DNA from: Verrucomicrobiota bacterium
GTDB taxonomy: Bacteria; Verrucomicrobiota; Verrucomicrobiia; Opitutales; Opitutaceae
Direction of reading: 5' to 3'
Assembly (NCBI GenBank): GCA_016871755.1
Contig: VHCJ01000005.1
Coordinates: forward strand, 151,073-215,072
Length of the DNA: 64,000 nt
Numbering within the stretch: position 1 is the stretch's first letter; every line of letters begins with the position of its first letter. A model generated the notes under the pieces. It ran no database searches. It was not told where the DNA came from and was given only the letters and a program-made list of their open reading frames with translations. Both the position numbers and the translations under genes were made by a program. Of the stretch, positions 63,963 through 64,000 are shown one piece after another.

Positions 63963-64000
63963 CAATGACGAACACCCGAACCAGGACGCCCCGCGTCGGT

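Overview
The window is GC-rich, densely packed chromosomal DNA. Its gene content and regulatory signals point to a Gram-negative, lipid A-containing, menaquinone-producing bacterium, most likely Verrucomicrobiota of the Opitutaceae type. The indications are a fused SecDF with YajC, lpxK, the MEP-pathway enzyme IspH in its plant/cyanobacterial-like form, a G6PDH-OpcA-PGL set, and above all a lexA start region carrying two close matches to TGTTC-N4-GAACA, the LexA operator described for Verrucomicrobia. The taxonomic call is inference; there is no rRNA here.

Layout. 1-972: 3' end of an outer-membrane-like protein. 1038-11661 (all minus): yajC, secDF, recJ, leuB, alaS, ispH. 11758-19172: speA, lpxK, a class V aminotransferase and topoisomerase III. 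19329-22830 is the accessory part: a PKMT-like methyltransferase in visibly less GC-rich DNA, tRNA-Leu(UAG), a broken mrr gene, and a toxin-antitoxin module bounded by integron-type attC structures. 22834-27090: class II aldolase, a glycosyltransferase and a heparinase-like protein. 27228-34872: menaquinone genes (menB, menD, menF) with kup inserted and metG translationally linked to menF. 34962-37542: GT2 glycosyltransferase, frameshifted UDP-galactopyranose mutase, trmL. 37701-41211: orphan sugar ABC ATPase, half-length asparaginase, MmcB-like nuclease and lexA. 41452-48923: DUF3500 protein, CPA2 antiporter, pgl-opcA-zwf, yraN. 48942-54440: smc and a GlcD-like oxidase. 54564-57854: a sugar-acid cluster (2-hydroxyacid dehydrogenase, Ldh2-type dehydrogenase, KdgK-like kinase). 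57990-60221: acyltransferase/acyl-ACP synthetase. 60235-61963: a two-gene AAA ATPase + TOPRIM-like pair. 62126-63865: MetE-like protein and lipB.

How the genes fit together. Most are housekeeping: membrane protein export (SecDF-YajC), isoprenoid and menaquinone synthesis, oxidative pentose phosphate entry (Zwf with its assembly factor OpcA, then Pgl), lipid A, polyamine and lipoate synthesis, chromosome maintenance (Smc, RecJ, TopB) and SOS control. The cell-surface genes occur as two small glycosyltransferase-containing groups.

The most notable items are: (i) a complete integron-like gene cassette at 21976-22672, whose toxin stop codon lies inside the attC R'' box, with no integrase in view; (ii) the ATPase + TOPRIM-like pair at 60235-61963, organised like known anti-phage modules; (iii) the lexA + MmcB-like unit behind tandem LexA boxes; and (iv) a one-base frameshift in the UDP-galactopyranose mutase gene.
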